Positions 1 through 6,325 of a stretch of DNA of 44,681 bases are shown here, piece after piece (the first letter of the stretch is position 1; each line of letters begins with the position of its first letter). The notes beneath the pieces were generated by a model that saw only the letters and a list, made by a program, of their open reading frames with translations, ran no database searches and was not told where the DNA came from. Location: positions 1-44,681 of the forward strand of contig CADAOK010000022.1 of assembly GCA_902789515.1 (NCBI GenBank), given 5' to 3'. Both the position numbers and the translations under genes were made by a program. Origin of the DNA: Oscillospiraceae bacterium (GTDB lineage Bacteria; Bacillota; Clostridia; Saccharofermentanales; Saccharofermentanaceae).

Positions 1-179
1 TCTACCTCCTGGCCTTCCTTTACCGGAATGTCCTGCGAGATCTTCTTCCCGTCAACTCTTATATCCTTGCGCTTGAGCGCGTGGAACAGTTCCGCAGACT
101 CAAGCATGGGAAAGGCCTCCTTCGAAGCCTTCACCACATGTTTTCCGCTCTGCTGTGCCGTAACCGTGAACTTGCGCAT
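1..179 (-). CDS. RluA/RluD-family pseudouridine synthase, N-terminal fragment
   Basis: This is the first 59 codons of a gene that runs off the left edge. The reverse strand opens with an ATG at 179 and reads MRKFTVTAQQSGKHVVKASK, followed by a segment ending in KRKDIRVDGKKISQ. This is the pattern of the S4-like RNA-binding domain that precedes the catalytic domain in the RluA/RluD family, which isomerises uridines in 23S rRNA. The catalytic domain with its Asp lies outside the window, so the modified position cannot be named. No close Shine-Dalgarno is obvious; AAGGAAAAC lies just before the ATG. The start is next to the repeat block at 194-340. The family call is an inference from the S4-like portion only; another S4-domain protein is possible. 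Confidence 0.6.
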   Translation of the reverse strand, partial: MRKFTVTAQQSGKHVVKASKEAFPMLESAELFHALKRKDIRVDGKKISQDIPVKEGQEV

Positions 180-193
180 AAGTGTTTTCCTTT

Positions 194-340
194 GTTGGTG
201 CTATTCTACCCAAGCACAGGGGTCTGTGCCACCTTTGTTGTGGCAAAAATCGGGAATATGGTAGCACATTTGGCAGCTTAGGGGGTAATTCTACCTTTTT
301 GGCTACCGAAAACGCGGGAATGGCAGCACTTTTGGCAGCC
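194..340. repeat. Degenerate tandem repeat, about 31-bp period, five units
   Basis: The gap between the pseudouridine synthase and the TPM-like gene is made of about five imperfect units of 28-34 bp. The clearest pair is TGGTAGCACATTTGGCAGC near 258 and TGGCAGCACTTTTGGCAGC near 320 (17 of 19 identical). Each unit ends in a G-run such as CGGGAA or GGGGGTAA. One unit holds a small inverted repeat, TGCCAC...GTGGCA, at about 226-244. No reading frame or promoter is evident in the block. Confidence 0.55.
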
Positions 341-347
341 GCCCGGC

Positions 348-1622
348 TTACTCGTAGTCGTCGTAACGGCTTGACCTGTCCCAGTCGTCGTCATAATCCG
401 ACTTTGAAGCCGGCCTGTAATCATCGTCGTAATCCCGGGCTTCATTCTTCTTTTTCAGCTTGAAGAAGGCTATCAGGCACGCGGCGAAAGCAAAGCCTGA
501 GAGCAGGATCCAGATCACTGCAAAACCTGTCAAAAAGGCCCCGTCGGATCCTTCGATGCTCATCATTCCAATGCCTGCGATGAGGAGCATTACGCCGATC
601 AGTACGAAAGGCAGGATGAATACGATCGATATTATGAGGATTATTGGAGCCGCCACTTTTGTCACCTTGCGGGCAGTTTCAGCCTGCTCGGCCGTAGCGA
701 ACGTGCCGGTGTTGGCAAACGAAGCCTGTTCAGCTTCCGGGGTCATGGGGACTTCCTCGTATTCGGCATCACGGTCTCGGATGAACTGCCTGATGACAAC
801 ATAGAACGCGAACCCGAAGAAAACGATGACTATCAACAGCGGCGCGCATTTCATTATCAGGGATATGATCGACATGGGTGACTTGATTCCAAGCGTATCA
901 TCCGCGCTTTTTGTTATGGTTCCAAACGCGCCTGTCAGAGCACTGCCCGGGTGGTCACCGTTTTCGAGGCTGTTGTGGAACAGCTTGGAGAATCGCCTGA
1001 ACATGCCCGCCGTCAGGATAGGATCCGTCTCATCGCCCTGTATCGCTTCCCAGGAAAAATCCGGGACCTCAAGATCGCCGGAGTTGAAGTCAGCGATCTG
1101 GTCTTCGGGGATCGAATACACGATCACGAAATGCTGCTCGTCATCGTAGTTGTCCACATACACGTCAAAAGCATAGCTCTCGAGATCCGTATAACCATCC
1201 TGCCAGTCCTCATCATAGACCGTATAGACGATCGGGCAGATACCGGTAACGTCTTCGAATTCTTCGAGTGCTTCTTCCAAGTCATCTTCGTTATCTATAA
1301 CGCCGATGTTGTCTTCGATGTGTGTGCCGGGCGTAACGTATACGGGATCGAGCTTATGCGGGATGTCGTTCTTTATTGAATCGAATGTTCCGAATCCAAA
1401 GATGCCTCCGAACACGGCCAGCAGAATAATAGGAAACAATCCCATCTTCTGAGGCTTGCTGCTGGCATAGATGTATTCATCAGGATGTCCCGGACGGTGC
1501 TTCCTGTATCTTCTCGCTCCGGGAAAATAGTGATGCGATATGTGGTTGCCGGAACGTCCTCCGTGAGATCCTCCGCCGTGGGTTCCGCCTCCGTGAGATC
1601 CGCCACCCGAACTGTGCGGCAT
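348..1622 (-). CDS. TPM-like membrane protein with Gly/His-rich N-terminus
   Basis: A 424-residue protein with an unusual start: residues 5-25 are a Gly/Ser/His-rich repeat (GGGSHGGGTHGGGSHGG). A membrane segment follows near residues 60-78. An acidic soluble domain (about 95-215) starts GVIDNEDDLEEALEEF and contains PIVYTVYDEDW, which resembles TPM-type domains found in membrane-anchored proteins of unknown role in Gram-positives. Further hydrophobic segments lie near 265-290, 325-350 and 360-385, and the C-terminus is Asp/Tyr/Arg-rich and probably cytoplasmic. The ATG at 1622 has GGGAGGG nine bases upstream. It lies 3 bases behind the acetyltransferase gene and is probably co-transcribed with it. 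Biochemical function is unknown; the TPM assignment is by pattern only. Confidence 0.6.
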   Translation of the reverse strand: MPHSSGGGSHGGGTHGGGSHGGRSGNHISHHYFPGARRYRKHRPGHPDEYIYASSKPQKMGLFPIILLAVFGGIFGFGTFDSIKNDIPHKLDPVYVTPGTHIEDNIGVIDNEDDLEEALEEFEDVTGICPIVYTVYDEDWQDGYTDLESYAFDVYVDNYDDEQHFVIVYSIPEDQIADFNSGDLEVPDFSWEAIQGDETDPILTAGMFRRFSKLFHNSLENGDHPGSALTGAFGTITKSADDTLGIKSPMSIISLIMKCAPLLIVIVFFGFAFYVVIRQFIRDRDAEYEEVPMTPEAEQASFANTGTFATAEQAETARKVTKVAAPIILIISIVFILPFVLIGVMLLIAGIGMMSIEGSDGAFLTGFAVIWILLSGFAFAACLIAFFKLKKKNEARDYDDDYRPASKSDYDDDWDRSSRYDDYE

Positions 1623-1625
1623 GAC

Positions 1626-2033
1626 TCAGCCCTCCCTTGCAGGAGATATGATCTCCATGAAGATGTCCTTATCGGTCCTCTTGAATTCAGTGAACCCGCA
1701 CTTCTCATAGAGATGGATCGCCCTGTCATTATCGATGTACACTTCAAGATATACGCGGTTGATCGGAAGATTATTCCAGCCATAATTGATCAGACTGTTA
1801 ATGGCCTCTTCACCAAAACCCGCGTTCTGCTTCGCATACGTTATTACGATGCCGAGCTCTGCCTCGCCGTCCTTAACGTTCATGAATCCCGTATTGCCGA
1901 TGAACTCGCCTGTCGCCTTCTCGATCATCGAGTAGGTGTACGGCTGCATCAGCTTCTGGTTCCTGATGAACTCGAGTTCCTCTTCCATCGTATAGGGAGT
2001 CCTTCTCTTGGCTGATTCAAATACTGTCTGCAT
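1626..2033 (-). CDS. GNAT-family N-acetyltransferase (short)
   Basis: A 135-residue protein resembling the RimJ/RimL type of GNAT acetyltransferases, which move an acetyl group from acetyl-CoA to an amine. It shows IGNTGFMNVKDGEAELGIVI (beta-strand region), a helix with GFGEEAINSLINYGW where the CoA-binding loop is expected, and the common end motif VYIDNDRAIHLYEKCGF. Family members usually have about 30-40 more residues at the N-terminus (strand 1 and helix 1); here the ATG lies 3 bases after the stop of the upstream lipoprotein gene and no longer reading is available. It may be translationally coupled, since no Shine-Dalgarno is seen before 2033. The substrate is unknown. Confidence 0.75.
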   Translation of the reverse strand: MQTVFESAKRRTPYTMEEELEFIRNQKLMQPYTYSMIEKATGEFIGNTGFMNVKDGEAELGIVITYAKQNAGFGEEAINSLINYGWNNLPINRVYLEVYIDNDRAIHLYEKCGFTEFKRTDKDIFMEIISPAREG

Positions 2034-2036
2034 ATA

Positions 2037-2915
2037 TCAGATAAGATCTTTTACAAGTGTGAAATGGTAAGCCTCGTTATCATCTTCGTCGAACTCGCCG
2101 AAATCATAAGTCAGCCAGTCTTCCCAATTGATCTCTTCCTCATCTTCTTCGTCGTCATAATCCTGATCGAAGATTCCGAGGATCAGCCCGTCATAATCAG
2201 CGGGTGCCGTGATCGTAAGCTGCCATGTCATGGCATACTGTTTCTCACATTCCCAAGTGTTGTCATCGATATCCCACCAGTCATTGGACAGGCACTCGTC
2301 GGAAAACTCGGTTACAGAAGTAGTGATCTCATATACGTTGCCGTCATATTCAACGGTTGCAACAACAGGATCGTCCCTGAGGATATATGTTCCCGTGCCT
2401 GCGAGAACAGTACCGGTGTAATAGTCATACACACAGATAAGCTGCATATAATAAGTGCTTCCGGAGAAACTGTCCGCCACATCATACGGAATGGTTACAT
2501 CCAGTGTGTGCTCAATAGTATAGTCAAGCGTATAAACAACATTGCCATCCTCGTCGGGCTCGCTCACTGTAATACCCGTAATCTTATAAACGGCCGGATT
2601 GTCCGCGAAAACAACTTCCTCTATTACCTCTCCGTCCTGATAGATGGTATCTGAAGCAGGCAGTTCGATACCCTGCAGAGACTCGAAAACTATACCGTTC
2701 CTCTCTGCCCACGGCAGGTTCATATCCGTTGTCTCTTCAGTCTCAGTTTCCGTAGCGGCGGCAGTAGTCTCTGTGGTCTCTTCAGTTTCCGATTCTTCAA
2801 CTGTCGTGGTCTCTTCCTCGGAAGCTTCTGCCTCAGCCGGCTCCTGTGCCGCACTGCACGCAGACAGCATGATCACAGCCGAAGCCATCAACATGGCAAT
2901 TATCTTGTTTTTCAT
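2037..2915 (-). CDS. Acidic lipoprotein, function unknown
   Basis: A 292-residue predicted lipoprotein. The start is placed at the ATG at 2915 and not the ATG at 2930, because GAGGG sits 8 bases before 2915 and the protein then opens with a short basic n-region and hydrophobic core ending in the lipobox LSAC (Cys20). A Thr/Glu-rich low-complexity linker follows (roughly residues 25-65), then a soluble region rich in beta-strand-like acidic sequence. A highly acidic run (DDEEDEEE) lies close to the C-terminus. I recognise no catalytic motif. It is probably anchored on the outer face of the membrane and co-expressed with the following acetyltransferase and TPM-like genes. Confidence 0.7.
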   Translation of the reverse strand: MKNKIIAMLMASAVIMLSACSAAQEPAEAEASEEETTTVEESETEETTETTAAATETETEETTDMNLPWAERNGIVFESLQGIELPASDTIYQDGEVIEEVVFADNPAVYKITGITVSEPDEDGNVVYTLDYTIEHTLDVTIPYDVADSFSGSTYYMQLICVYDYYTGTVLAGTGTYILRDDPVVATVEYDGNVYEITTSVTEFSDECLSNDWWDIDDNTWECEKQYAMTWQLTITAPADYDGLILGIFDQDYDDEEDEEEINWEDWLTYDFGEFDEDDNEAYHFTLVKDLI

Positions 2916-2974
2916 ATCAGCAACCCTCATCTTCGTAATACTTCGAATGGAATCATTATAACATCAGGATGTGT

Positions 2975-3511
2975 TCACGATTCTGCATCCTGCTTTTTGT
3001 CTTTCTTCTCAGCCTTGTCCGGATATCTGGCGATAATGTCATCGTACATCATCAGCAGTGCAACTTCTGAATGATCGCCTTTTATCAGGTCATCCATCTG
3101 ATCATTGGACACATGATCCAACAGAGTGGTTATATCCTCATCCTCATAAGTCTTAAACGGCTCGAGTTCAACAAAGATATATCCGCCGGTATCCTTGTAA
3201 CCGGCGTTCTCGAAGTGATAGCTTACGGTCTCTATATGGTCCAGATTGACCTCGCCTTTGCCGAAGAGGTTTTTTGTCCGGACATATTTGCCGTCATAAT
3301 CGACCGTCATCTTGAGTCCGGCCATTATCCCGAGCGGTGCGGCAAAGAACAGGAGAACGCATGTGAAGCAAAGCGTTCCCGCAAGAGCCGGCGCTTCCTC
3401 CATGAATCCCATCGAGCCGACCGCTCCGCAACCGAATACCAATGCTGAGATAAAAAAAGCGAAGCCGCCAAATGACGGACCGGTGTTCGCTATCTTAAAC
3501 TGTTCTTTCAT
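2975..3511 (-). CDS. Small two-TM membrane protein, PH-like soluble part
   Basis: A 178-residue protein with two hydrophobic segments at about residues 15-35 and 42-66, followed by a cytoplasmic-looking region (MTVDYDGKYVRTKNLFGKGEV) that resembles the short beta-strand pattern of bacterial PH-like membrane proteins. The tail is Lys/Asp-rich (KAEKKDKKQ). No enzymatic motif is visible. The ATG at 3511 follows AGGGGATAGGGAA. The upstream sugar kinase ends 14 bases away on the same strand, so the two are probably in one transcript. The role is unknown; the PH-like comparison is a weak inference from hydropathy and strand spacing. Confidence 0.55.
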   Translation of the reverse strand: MKEQFKIANTGPSFGGFAFFISALVFGCGAVGSMGFMEEAPALAGTLCFTCVLLFFAAPLGIMAGLKMTVDYDGKYVRTKNLFGKGEVNLDHIETVSYHFENAGYKDTGGYIFVELEPFKTYEDEDITTLLDHVSNDQMDDLIKGDHSEVALLMMYDDIIARYPDKAEKKDKKQDAES

Positions 3512-3525
3512 TTCCCTATCCCCTG

Positions 3526-4644
3526 TCAGTTTCTATTCCATCCGGATGATATTCTATCATCTATTTCCTCAAAACTCATCAGTCCGCTCAGGGCATCGCA
3601 GGCTTCGACGCAGCAGGCACCCGTGGCGGCGGCATACTTCACGCACTCTTCGACGGACTTACCGCTCAGCATCGATGTCAGGAAAGCTGCTATGCTCGTG
3701 TCGCCCGCACCCGTGCCGGATACGATCTTCGATGGACTGAAGCTCCGTTCAAACCCCTGCCTGTCTTCCCATGCCGTTATGTCCATTCCGAGCCTCGGGC
3801 TTATCGTGGCAAGTTCGTCTGCGCCTGCCGTCTGATAGTACATACCCGGCGCGCCGCACTTGATGAGGACGATCTTCGCCCCCATGTCCATACACTTCCC
3901 CGCCAAAGGTCTGACATGCTCTTCGATATCTATAACTTCCGTAAGATCCTTGTCCGGGTTCTCCGCCCTAAGCCGGTCATATTCTCCGCGATCCAGCATG
4001 AACATTATCTCTTCCACGCTCGGCACGAAAATATCCACATAGGGCATCGTGCGCGACAGAATATCTGCCCAGTCGAGCCTGCCCGCTTCAGTTCCGGGAT
4101 CGACCATCGCCATGTCCAGGCTCGTCGCAGCACCGGCCGCCTTCGCCTTCTGCATAAGCTTTACCAACTCTTCGCCGCCATTCTCATACATACGCTTCAT
4201 AAGCGGCGGGTACCCGAAATGCATCAGCGCGGCATCCGCCAGCACCTCATCCGGTATATCATCCGCCCCCAAAGAGTCGTTGGCACCCGTGTTGTGCAGG
4301 AAGATCCTGTCTATCCCCGGGACCGCAAGGACCACTGAATAAGAGGTGGAATCCCCGCTGCTCCTGATAAGGCCGGATGATGCATCGTATCTGTCGGTTA
4401 TAGAACGGATCATGCCGCCGAATTCATCGTCGCCAGTCTTGGCAACGATAGTTACGTCAGCACCTAATATCTTCATTGCCAGTCCGGTATTCGCTGCGGC
4501 ACCGCCCGTGTGGATGTCGGCACCGCCGACATTGACCAGGCTTCCCGGCTTCAGGACATCCTGTATCTTTCCGGCCTTCTGACCGTTAAATCCGGGGGTT
4601 ATATCAAGGCATATATTGCCTGCGACTACGGCTTTCTTTCTCAC
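3526..4644 (-). CDS. PfkB-family carbohydrate kinase
   Basis: About 372 residues of the ribokinase/PfkB family, which phosphorylate sugars or nucleosides with ATP. It begins with a strand (KKAVVAGNICLDITP), shows the Gly-rich substrate motif GGADIHTGGAAANTGLAMK, and ends with the signature SGTGAGDTSIAAFLTSML containing the catalytic Asp of GAGD. The substrate is not evident, though the NICLDITP opening is common in uncharacterised clostridial members. A TTG at 4650 opens the frame, but GAGGT lies only 2 bases before it; the GTG at 4644 is 8 bases from GAGG and gives MRKKAVVAG, so GTG is preferred. The gene is divergent from fliB with interlocked promoters in the short gap. Confidence 0.85.
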   Translation of the reverse strand: MRKKAVVAGNICLDITPGFNGQKAGKIQDVLKPGSLVNVGGADIHTGGAAANTGLAMKILGADVTIVAKTGDDEFGGMIRSITDRYDASSGLIRSSGDSTSYSVVLAVPGIDRIFLHNTGANDSLGADDIPDEVLADAALMHFGYPPLMKRMYENGGEELVKLMQKAKAAGAATSLDMAMVDPGTEAGRLDWADILSRTMPYVDIFVPSVEEIMFMLDRGEYDRLRAENPDKDLTEVIDIEEHVRPLAGKCMDMGAKIVLIKCGAPGMYYQTAGADELATISPRLGMDITAWEDRQGFERSFSPSKIVSGTGAGDTSIAAFLTSMLSGKSVEECVKYAAATGACCVEACDALSGLMSFEEIDDRISSGWNRN

Positions 4645-4682
4645 CGGCAAGACCTCATGAACAAAGCTGCTTCTACTCCAAG

Positions 4683-4691
4683 ATTATAACA
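4683..4691 (-). promoter_or_regulatory. Extended -10 promoter of the PfkB kinase gene
   Basis: The reverse strand reads TGTTATAAT, a full extended -10 element, 38 bases before the GTG start. No good -35 hexamer is found at 17 bases, as is usual for extended -10 promoters. The position where a -35 would lie (about 4706-4711) overlaps the -10 box of the divergent fliB promoter. Confidence 0.55.
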
Positions 4692-4700
4692 TTGTACTGC

Positions 4701-4709
4701 TGTGATAAT
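4701..4709 (+). promoter_or_regulatory. Extended -10 promoter of fliB-like gene
   Basis: The plus strand reads TGTGATAAT, an extended -10 element ending only 8 bases before the ATG at 4718. No Shine-Dalgarno fits between them, so the transcript may start at or within two bases of the start codon. Confidence 0.5.
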
Positions 4710-4717
4710 ATACTTCT

Positions 4718-5521
4718 ATGACTACTCTGAGACCTCATTACTATGACCTTTTTAAGTGCATCGCGGACAGATGCGCCCACTCCTGCTGCAAAGGCTGGGA
4801 GATAGATATCGATGAGGATTCGATGGGAAGGTATGAACAGTATCCTGATATCAGGTGTCATATCAAAGATTCCGGTTTTGTCCTTCAGGGGGAAGACGAG
4901 CGCTGCCCTTTCCTGAATAAGACGGGGCTTTGCGATCTCATTCTGAAATACGGCGAGGATATCCTCTGCGATATCTGCACCGACCACCCGAGGTTCAGAA
5001 ACTATATCGGTGATACGGAGTATCTCGGTATCGGGATGTGCTGTGAGGCGGCATGTGACCTGATACTGAACGATACCGCGCCGTTTGCTCTCTTGCCTTC
5101 CGGGGAAGTGCTTTTCGGGATAGACAAGGTCGATGCTTATAAAGGAAATATATCTGAATATATAAAGCAGCTATATCCGGAAGACTGCGGATGCAAAGAC
5201 AGGACCGCATTCTATCTCACGCTTGAATGCCTGGATCCAAAGTGGGATGAGCTCCTCAAGTCATTGTCTGATGATCCCGTAACTCAAGATACACGCAACG
5301 CATATATCGACAGCAACTCCCGGGCTTTCCGCAACCTGCTCAAGTACTTCCTGTACCGCCACATGGGACATAGGGGCTTTGCCGCCGAGAGCGTCAGGCT
5401 CATTGCCGAATCAGCCGTAAGATCCGGTCATGACCTTTCCGATATCTGCAGGATGTATTCAGCCGAGATCGAGTATTCCGACGAGAATGCCATCCTCATC
5501 AAACAGCGGGTTTCCACATAG
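4718..5521 (+). CDS. fliB: FliB-like lysine N-methylase family protein
   Basis: A 267-residue protein with the Cys pattern of the FliB family: RCAHSCCKGWEIDID near residues 18-32, then RCPFLNKTGLCDL, ILCDICTDHPRF and GMCCEAACDLI. The conserved cysteines suggest a bound Fe-S cluster. FliB was described as the flagellin lysine N-methylase of Salmonella, but homologues are widespread in Clostridia where the target is unknown. This copy is shorter than typical members (about 370-400 residues), with the C-terminal part reduced. No flagellar gene occurs in the window. The ATG at 4718 has no Shine-Dalgarno and lies 8 bases behind a -10 box. The family is clear; the name as flagellin methylase is only inherited. 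Confidence 0.75.
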   Translation: MTTLRPHYYDLFKCIADRCAHSCCKGWEIDIDEDSMGRYEQYPDIRCHIKDSGFVLQGEDERCPFLNKTGLCDLILKYGEDILCDICTDHPRFRNYIGDTEYLGIGMCCEAACDLILNDTAPFALLPSGEVLFGIDKVDAYKGNISEYIKQLYPEDCGCKDRTAFYLTLECLDPKWDELLKSLSDDPVTQDTRNAYIDSNSRAFRNLLKYFLYRHMGHRGFAAESVRLIAESAVRSGHDLSDICRMYSAEIEYSDENAILIKQRVST

Positions 5522-5533
5522 ATCATTCAGGAA

Positions 5534-5567
5534 TAAAAAAACCGCAAACCCTTGGAGGATCTGCGGT
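5534..5567 (-). terminator. Rho-independent terminator of tRNA-Gln
   Basis: On the reverse strand a stem ACCGCA/TGCGGT closes a 15-base loop (5541-5567) and is followed by a run of seven T. It begins 8 bases after the encoded CCA end of the tRNA. Confidence 0.8.
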
Positions 5568-5574
5568 CTGTCGA

Positions 5575-5648
5575 TGGCTGCCGAACAAGGATTCGAACCT
5601 TGACTAGCGGTGTCAGAGGCCGATGTGCTACCGTTACACCATTCGGCA
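5575..5648 (-). tRNA. tRNA-Gln (CUG anticodon), CCA encoded
   Basis: The 74-base cloverleaf shows a 7-bp acceptor stem TGCCGAA/TTCGGCA, discriminator G and an encoded CCA at 5577-5575. The D-stem is GTGT/GCAC and the T-arm is CAAGG/CCTTG with loop TTCGAAT. The anticodon loop reads CTCTGAC, giving CUG for glutamine after U33 and followed by A37. The anticodon stem TCGGC/ACCGC has only three Watson-Crick pairs, with mismatches at 27:43 and 31:39, which is unusual. It has its own promoter and terminator. Confidence 0.9.
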
Positions 5649-5666
5649 GTATTTTGCGACTAGGCA

Positions 5667-5695
5667 AATATACCACACGCAAAAACCAAAATCAA
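5667..5695 (-). promoter_or_regulatory. Promoter of tRNA-Gln
   Basis: The reverse strand has TTGATT, a 17-base spacer and TATATT with an extended TGG before the -10. The -10 ends 18 bases before the tRNA 5' end, so the precursor has a short leader for RNase P. Confidence 0.7.
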
Positions 5696-5700
5696 TATAT

Positions 5701-6288
5701 TTATTGTTCGAGCGGAGGAAGTGCGCCTATCTCCTCGAGCTTGGCTCTTACCTTGCCCATATCCTCATAGATAGGCATCTTGTTCTTCGGGTTGCGGAGG
5801 GCAAATGCCGGATGATATGTGGTCATGATGTAGTAGCCGTTCTTCTCGATGAACTTGCCGCGGACATCGCGCATCACGGGCTTGGTGCCGAAGAAACCTT
5901 CGTACGCAGTCGAACCGCAGAGAAGGATGACCTTCGGGCGGACCATCATGAACTGCTCGGCCAAAAGCGGCTTGCAGGCATGGATCTCTTCCGGGGTCGG
6001 ACGCCGGTTCTGGGGCGGACGGCATTTCGCGATGTTGCAGATGTGATAATCCTTCTCGTCGAAACCGTAGGATCCCAGGAGGTTTTGCAGGAGCTGGCCC
6101 GACCTTCCGCAGAAAGGTATGCCCTTGATGTCCTCCTGCTCGCCGGGCGCCTCGCCGACGATCATGAGCGGCGCATGCCTGCCGCCTCTGTAGATGACGA
6201 CGTTCTGCGCACCCGCACGGAGCCCGCAGTTATTGCAGGCTCTGCACTTATCTTCGAATTCACTCCACTTGCGGTCAAAATCTTCCAT
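5701..6288 (-). CDS. Family 4 (Fe-S) uracil-DNA glycosylase
   Basis: A 195-residue enzyme that removes uracil from DNA and starts base excision repair. The family 4 motifs are intact: GEAPGEQED...GIPFCGRSG (active-site loop), CNIAKCRPPQNRRPTPEE with its cysteines, and TYHPAFALR with the catalytic-loop His. N-terminal cysteines (KCRACNNC) complete the ligand set expected for a 4Fe-4S cluster. The first in-frame ATG (6306) adds six residues, but TATAAT lies exactly 6 bases before the ATG at 6288 and no Shine-Dalgarno fits either start well, so I place the start at 6288 as a probable leaderless gene. It is divergent from the pseudouridine synthase at 6326 with only 37 bases between starts. The tRNA-Gln lies downstream under its own promoter. 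Confidence 0.92.
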   Translation of the reverse strand: MEDFDRKWSEFEDKCRACNNCGLRAGAQNVVIYRGGRHAPLMIVGEAPGEQEDIKGIPFCGRSGQLLQNLLGSYGFDEKDYHICNIAKCRPPQNRRPTPEEIHACKPLLAEQFMMVRPKVILLCGSTAYEGFFGTKPVMRDVRGKFIEKNGYYIMTTYHPAFALRNPKNKMPIYEDMGKVRAKLEEIGALPPLEQ

Positions 6289-6290
6289 AG

Positions 6291-6323
6291 CAGAATTATA
6301 CCTCATATTGATTTATAATCATC
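6291..6323. promoter_or_regulatory. Interlocked divergent leaderless promoters
   Basis: TATAAT occurs on the minus strand at 6300-6295 and on the plus strand at 6314-6319. Each is followed by exactly six bases and then ATG (TCTGCT before 6288, CATCTC before 6326). Neither gene has a Shine-Dalgarno. The place for each -35 box falls on the other promoter's -10, so RNA polymerase probably occupies only one at a time. Confidence 0.55.
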
Positions 6324-6325
6324 TC

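Noticed and set aside
951-1379. Open frame of 142 codons on the plus strand
   Set aside because: It lies entirely opposite the TPM-like gene, has no start signals and its composition mirrors the minus-strand codons; it is a shadow.
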